From Streptomyces lavendofoliae (GTDB taxonomy: Bacteria; Actinomycetota; Actinomycetes; Streptomycetales; Streptomycetaceae), in assembly GCF_014649735.1 (NCBI RefSeq), contig NZ_BMTP01000008.1, forward strand, positions 124,001 through 188,000: a stretch of 64,000 bases of DNA, read 5' to 3'. The translations under genes were made by a program, and so were the position numbers. Every line of letters begins with the position of its first letter. Positions within the stretch are counted from its first letter, which is position 1. Below are positions 59,877-64,000 of this stretch, piece by piece. Under the pieces are notes generated by a model that saw only the letters and a list, made by a program, of their open reading frames with translations, was not told where the DNA came from and ran no database searches.

Positions 59877-61994
59877 CTACTGCACCACCTGGTCGGCGCC
59901 CTGGGGGGACGGGGGCGCCGGGGGGAGTTCGCGCGACGGGCGGTGCCAGCCGGCCTCGCCGCGGGCGCGGAGCCAGGCCGTCGTCTCGGCCGGCGGCATC
60001 GCCGCGGCGACCAGCCAGCCCTGGACCGCGTCACAGCCGAGGTCCCTCAGCCGCTCCCAGGTCTCGTCGTCCTCCACGCCCTCGGCGACCACGAGCAGGC
60101 CCAGCGAGTGAGCGAGGTCCACGGTGCAGCGGACGATCTCGGCGTCCTCGTTGTCGACCGCCAGCCGCGCCACGAACGACCGGTCGATCTTCAGCTCGCT
60201 CACCGGGAGACGCCGCAGGTGGACCAGGGACGAGTAGCCGGTGCCGAAGTCGTCGAGGGACATCTTCACGCCGTGCCCGGTCAGGCCGGCCAGCGTGTCG
60301 GCGGCGCGCTCGGGGTCCTCCAGCAGGACGTGCTCCGTTATCTCCAGCTGGAGCGCGCCCGGTGGCACCCCGTGGCGGGCCAGGCGCGCGGCGACCGCGC
60401 CCGCGAAGCCGGGGGTGTGGACGTCGCGGGGCGAGACGTTCACGGCGACCGGGACGTACAGGCCCTGGGCGCGCCACTTGGCGACCTGGCCGAGCGCCGT
60501 CTCCAGCACGTACTCCGTGAGGTGCGGCATCAGCCCGGAGGACTCGGCGATGGCGATGAACTCGTCGGGCGGGACCTTGCCGCGTTCCGGGTGCACCCAG
60601 CGCACCAGCGCCTCCAGCCCGGCGACATGGCCGTCGAAACGGACCTTCGGCTGGTAGTGCAGCTCGACGTCGCCGGCGTCCAGGGCGCGGCGCAGGTCGC
60701 CGAGGAGGCCGAGCCGGTCGGGGGTGTTGGAGTCGCGCTTCGACTCGTACACCTCGACGCCGGTGCGGTCGCGCTTGGCCTGGTACATGGCGACGTCCGC
60801 GCGCTGGAGCAGACCTTCCGCGTCCCGCGCGTGGTCGGGGAAGACGGCGACGCCGGCGCTGGCCTCCAGGACCAGCGTCAGCCCGTCCAGGTCGAGCGGC
60901 GAGGACAGTTCGGCGGCGAGCTGCCGGGCCACGCGCTGGGCGCTGGTGGTGGAGTCGGCGACCGGGAGGAGTACGGCGAACTCGTCGCCGCCGAGCCGGG
61001 CCGCCTCCGCGCCGCGCGGCAGCGCCAGCCGCAGCCGGTCGGCGATCTGGAGCAGCAGCCGGTCACCCGCCAGGTGCCCGAGCGTGTCGTTGACGGACCG
61101 GAAACGATCAAGATCGATCAGCACCAGGGCGGCCCTGACGCCTTCGCCCTCGGCCTCCTCGAGCGCGGACCAGGTGCGCTCCAGCAGCCACTGGCGGTTG
61201 GGCAGGCCGGTGAGCGGGTCGCGCAGCTGTTCCTCCGCCCGCGCGCGGGCTATCCACAGCGTGGAGTCCAGCGCGATCAGGGGCACCGCGAACAGCGGCA
61301 GCATCACCGGCAGGGAGACGGCGACGACGCAGATCAGCGGCGCGATGCCGAGCAGCGCGACCGCCACGAGTCCCTGTCGCAGCAGCGCCGTCCGGGCGGC
61401 GGTGGGCAGGCCGCCGCTCTGCGGGGCGAGGGTGTACCACAGCAGTAGCCGGGTCACCACCAGGTACGCGGCGGCCGCCAGCGCGACCTCCGGCACGGCC
61501 CCCATCCCCCATTCGAGGGGCTGCCACGGCTGTTCGACCGTCGGTACGTCCCCGAAGGCGGCGAGGACGAGGGCCGCCGCCCCGATGCCGAGGATGTCCG
61601 CCGCGCCGTGCAGCAGGCCCTGCCTCCAGCGGTGCCGCCGCGCCGCCCCGACCAGGACGACGACGGCGAGGCTGACCAGCCCGGCCGGCACCCAGCCGTA
61701 CAGGAGCAGGACGGCCAGGGTCAGCGCGGCGCCCGAGCCCGTGCCGCCCCACCAGCGGTCCCGGCCGAGTGCCACGAGGTGGCCGACGATGATGCCGGTG
61801 AGCACGGCGAGCGACCAGCCGGCGGTGGAGCCGGGGAACAGGGCGTGACCGCCGCTCACGGCACCGTACAGACCGGTCGTGAGGACGAGGGCGGCGACGG
61901 CCACGACGACGTTCGGGAGCCTGGAGGCGATGCCCGCGCGGGCCGCGTAGACACGCGGCCGTGAGACCGGGGCGGCACTCTCGGTCGGTTTCAT
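59877..61994 (-). CDS. rmdB: GGDEF-EAL c-di-GMP phosphodiesterase RmdB type
   Basis: A 705-residue membrane protein: six to seven hydrophobic segments (~25-250), a GGDEF domain (~265-425) with intact RLGGDEF, and a complete EAL domain (~440-690). EAL-domain metal and substrate residues are all present: GLEALVRW, VAVNVSP, LEITEH, SLDDFGTGYSS, LKIDRSF, AEGVED and VQGWL. The RxxD I-site is not conserved (RGAE). RmdB of S. coelicolor and S. venezuelae degrades c-di-GMP and controls aerial development with RmdA; this protein matches in organisation and neighbours (gatA, ligA). The start is ATG 61994. It lies downstream of ligA on the same strand. Confidence 0.92.
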   Translation of the reverse strand: MKPTESAAPVSRPRVYAARAGIASRLPNVVVAVAALVLTTGLYGAVSGGHALFPGSTAGWSLAVLTGIIVGHLVALGRDRWWGGTGSGAALTLAVLLLYGWVPAGLVSLAVVVLVGAARRHRWRQGLLHGAADILGIGAAALVLAAFGDVPTVEQPWQPLEWGMGAVPEVALAAAAYLVVTRLLLWYTLAPQSGGLPTAARTALLRQGLVAVALLGIAPLICVVAVSLPVMLPLFAVPLIALDSTLWIARARAEEQLRDPLTGLPNRQWLLERTWSALEEAEGEGVRAALVLIDLDRFRSVNDTLGHLAGDRLLLQIADRLRLALPRGAEAARLGGDEFAVLLPVADSTTSAQRVARQLAAELSSPLDLDGLTLVLEASAGVAVFPDHARDAEGLLQRADVAMYQAKRDRTGVEVYESKRDSNTPDRLGLLGDLRRALDAGDVELHYQPKVRFDGHVAGLEALVRWVHPERGKVPPDEFIAIAESSGLMPHLTEYVLETALGQVAKWRAQGLYVPVAVNVSPRDVHTPGFAGAVAARLARHGVPPGALQLEITEHVLLEDPERAADTLAGLTGHGVKMSLDDFGTGYSSLVHLRRLPVSELKIDRSFVARLAVDNEDAEIVRCTVDLAHSLGLLVVAEGVEDDETWERLRDLGCDAVQGWLVAAAMPPAETTAWLRARGEAGWHRPSRELPPAPPSPQGADQVVQ

Positions 61995-62219
61995 TCCGTC
62001 CCTCTCACAGCCGGCGGTGCCGTTGCCACGCGTTGGCCCGTAGTCATGCCGGCACGGCCGGATCCGATCCCCGGCCGGGCACGACAGGCGCCGTCTCAAC
62101 AGTAGGCCGCTGAAGGCTTCGACGGGCAGCGCTCTACTGGTCTTGCCCGAATGCGACCCGGCCACCCTTATCCATCTGGTATGCGCTGAACGGGTGACCT
62201 TTTTCGGGCGTTCACCGGC
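61995..62219. other. ligA-rmdB intergenic region with long-range inverted repeat
   Basis: A 225-base gap. AACAGTAGGCCG at 62098-62109 and its exact complement CGGCCTACTGTT at 62216-62227 (spanning the ligA stop) form a 12-bp inverted repeat 106 bases apart. A weak GGTGA...TCACC pairing around 62192-62215 may help end ligA. The rmdB promoter is presumably within the region; I see no standard hexamers. Confidence 0.45.
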
Positions 62220-64000
62220 CTACTGTTCGAGTGGAACGGCCACCTCGCGCGCCGCGTCCGCACCCTGTTCGAGCAGCACACGGAAGCCGTCCTCGTTCAG
62301 GACCGGAACCTTCAGCTGCATCGCCTTGTCGTACTTGGAACCAGGGTTGTCACCAACGACCACGAAAGCGGTCTTCTTCGAAACGGAACCGGTCACTTTC
62401 GCTCCGCGGCTCTGGAGGGCCTCTTTTGCGCCATCCCTGGTGTGGTCCTGCAGGGTGCCGGTGACCACGACGGTCAACCCCTCCAGCGGGCGCGGCCCCT
62501 CGTCCTCGCCGGCGCTCTCCTCCTCCATCCGGACCCCGGCCGCCCGCCACTTGCGCAGGATCTCCCGGTGCCAGTCCACCTCGAACCACTGCTTGAGGGA
62601 GGCGGCGATGGTGGGGCCGACCCCCTCCACGGCCGCCAGCTCCTCCTCGCTCGCCTGCTCGATCCGGCCGATCGAGCGGAACTCGCGCGCCAGCGCCTCC
62701 GCCGCCACCGGCCCGACGTGACGGATCGACAGGCCGGTGATGATCCGGGCCAGCGGCCGCTCCTTGGCCGCCGCGATGTTCTCCAGCATCGCCAGCGCGT
62801 TCTTGCGCGGCTCGCCCTGCTGGTTGGCGAAGATCGTGACGACCTTCTCCTCGCCCGTCCTGGGGTCCCGCTTGGGCAGACCGCTGTCCTGGTCCAGGAC
62901 GTACGCCTTGATGGGCAGCAGTCGCTCGATGGTCAGGTCGAACAGGTCGCCCTCGTCCACCAGGGGGGCCTCGGCGGGCTCCAGGGGCTTGGTCAGCGCG
63001 GCCGCCGCCACATAGCCGAAGTTCTCGATGTCCAGGCACTTGCGCCCGGCGAGGTAGAAGAGCCGCTCACGCAGCTGCGCCGGGCACGTACGGCCGTTGG
63101 GGCAGCGCAGGTCGACGTCGCCCTCCTTCATCGGGCGCAGCGGCGTCCCGCACTCGGGGCACTCGGCGGGCATGACGAACTCCCGCTCCGTGCCGTCCCG
63201 CAGGTCGGCGACCGGCCCCAGGATCTCCGGGATCACGTCCCCGGCCTTGCGCAGCACCACCGTGTCCCCGATGAGGACGCCCTTGGCCTTCACCACGTCC
63301 TGGTTGTGCAGGGTCGCGAACTCGACCTCCGAGCCCGCCACCGTGACCGGCTCCACCTGCGCGTACGGCGTCACCCGGCCCGTGCGGCCCACCCCCACCC
63401 GGATGTTGACCAGCTTGGTGTTGACCTCCTCCGGGGCGTACTTCCACGCGATCGCCCAGCGCGGCGCCCGCGAGGTCGAACCGAGGCGGCCCTGGAGGGG
63501 GATCTCGTCCAGCTTGACGACCACGCCGTCGATCTCGTGCTCCACCGAATGGCGGTTCTCGCCGAAGTACCCGATGAACTCCCGCACACCGGCGATGTCG
63601 TCGACCACCCGGTTGTGCCGGGCCGTCGGCAGGCCCCACTCGCGCAGCAGCTCATAGGTCTCCGAGAGCCGGGCGATCTCCAGTCCGTCCCGCGCGCCGA
63701 TGCCGTGCACCACCATGTGGAGCGGGCGGGTGGCGGTCACCTTCGGGTCCTTCTGGCGCAGCGAACCGGCCGCCGCGTTCCGCGGGTTGGCGAAGGGCTT
63801 GTCACCCGCCTCGACCAGGCGGGCGTTGAGCTCCTCGAACTTCTCCATCGGGAAGTAGACCTCGCCGCGGATCTCGACGAGATCCGGGATCCGGTCGCCC
63901 CTCAGCCGGTCGGGCACGTCCGAGATCGTGCGGATGTTCGGGGTGATGTCCTCACCCGTCCGGCCGTCGCCCCGCGTCGCCGCGCGGGTCAGGCGCCCCT
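62220..64000 (-). CDS. ligA: NAD-dependent DNA ligase, C-terminal part (cut by window edge)
   Basis: 593 codons of LigA are inside the window; the first ~100-150 residues, with the AMP-accepting Lys of KxDG, lie beyond base 64000. The visible part starts just after that motif (RLTRAATRGDGRTGED) and runs through the nucleotidyltransferase core (GEVYFPMEKFEELN, FANPRNAAAGSLRQKD), the OB fold, the four-Cys zinc finger (CPECGTPL and RCPNGRTC), helix-hairpin-helix repeats and a C-terminal BRCT domain (PLEGLTVVVTGTLQDHTRDGAKEALQSRGAKV). It seals nicks in replication and repair. Nothing suggests it is broken. Confidence 0.95.
   Translation of the reverse strand, partial: GRLTRAATRGDGRTGEDITPNIRTISDVPDRLRGDRIPDLVEIRGEVYFPMEKFEELNARLVEAGDKPFANPRNAAAGSLRQKDPKVTATRPLHMVVHGIGARDGLEIARLSETYELLREWGLPTARHNRVVDDIAGVREFIGYFGENRHSVEHEIDGVVVKLDEIPLQGRLGSTSRAPRWAIAWKYAPEEVNTKLVNIRVGVGRTGRVTPYAQVEPVTVAGSEVEFATLHNQDVVKAKGVLIGDTVVLRKAGDVIPEILGPVADLRDGTEREFVMPAECPECGTPLRPMKEGDVDLRCPNGRTCPAQLRERLFYLAGRKCLDIENFGYVAAAALTKPLEPAEAPLVDEGDLFDLTIERLLPIKAYVLDQDSGLPKRDPRTGEEKVVTIFANQQGEPRKNALAMLENIAAAKERPLARIITGLSIRHVGPVAAEALAREFRSIGRIEQASEEELAAVEGVGPTIAASLKQWFEVDWHREILRKWRAAGVRMEEESAGEDEGPRPLEGLTVVVTGTLQDHTRDGAKEALQSRGAKVTGSVSKKTAFVVVGDNPGSKYDKAMQLKVPVLNEDGFRVLLEQGADAAREVAVPLEQ

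Overview
The window is a piece of a high-GC actinomycete chromosome, almost certainly Streptomyces. The reasons are the extreme G/C bias at third codon positions, a cvn 'conservon', a split acyl-CoA carboxylase with an epsilon subunit, twin-arginine secreted hydrolases, an RmdB-type GGDEF-EAL protein, and a gene order (cvn, accBE, cimA, second urease, ilvE, leuB, proline catabolism, serA, ilvC-ilvN-ilvB, gatB-gatA-gatC, rmdB, ligA) that I recall from Streptomyces chromosomes. No rRNA, tRNA, CRISPR array, insertion sequence or prophage is visible. The species cannot be named from the window.

Region 1 (1-4009): the end of a cvn operon (sensor-kinase tail, Roadblock, DUF742, small GTPase), then two perfect hairpins and accB-accE on the other strand. 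Region 2 (4163-17605): a variable stretch rich in secreted and envelope proteins. It holds two tandem family-8 polysaccharide lyases, one of which has lost its catalytic domain in frame, a family-64 beta-1,3-glucanase, a small cysteine-rich M15-like protein, a YceI protein, a DD-carboxypeptidase, an acyltransferase, a glycine-rich membrane protein, and an RsbQ/RsbP/STAS stress-signalling operon.

Region 3 (17748-28118): citramalate synthase with a terminator-like leader; a divergent, apparently TetR-controlled nitrogen module (fused UreA/UreB, UreC with an altered flap motif, agmatine deiminase, TetR, and an NCS1 permease on the other strand, with twin 16-bp boxes between); then ilvE, leuB and a conserved-looking 47-aa protein. 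Region 4 (28357-33702): an AAC(2')-I-type acetyltransferase, a small membrane protein, and the proline oxidation pair next to a PucR-type regulator.

Region 5 (33900-44470): serA and the ilvB-ilvN-ilvC operon, which has a textbook attenuator (leader peptide MRTRILVLGKRVG followed by a U-tract hairpin), then a GGDEF protein with a degenerate EAL domain and a D-2-hydroxyacid dehydrogenase. Region 6 (44518-55635): an aldo/keto reductase, a PQQ-type sugar dehydrogenase lipoprotein, a LAL-type LuxR regulator with a small upstream gene, a GNAT, an MMPL transporter and a Tat-secreted phospholipase C. Region 7 (56012-64000): gatC-gatA-(small membrane protein)-gatB, rmdB, and the C-terminal three quarters of ligA, cut by the window edge.

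The main threads are branched-chain amino acid supply (cimA, leuB, ilvE, ilvBNC, with acyl-CoA carboxylase nearby), c-di-GMP and cvn signalling, and extracellular polymer degradation. Most likely to repay follow-up are the urease-like/agmatine deiminase module, the deletion-bearing lyase paralogue, the RsbQ-RsbP-STAS operon and the AAC(2')-I homologue.
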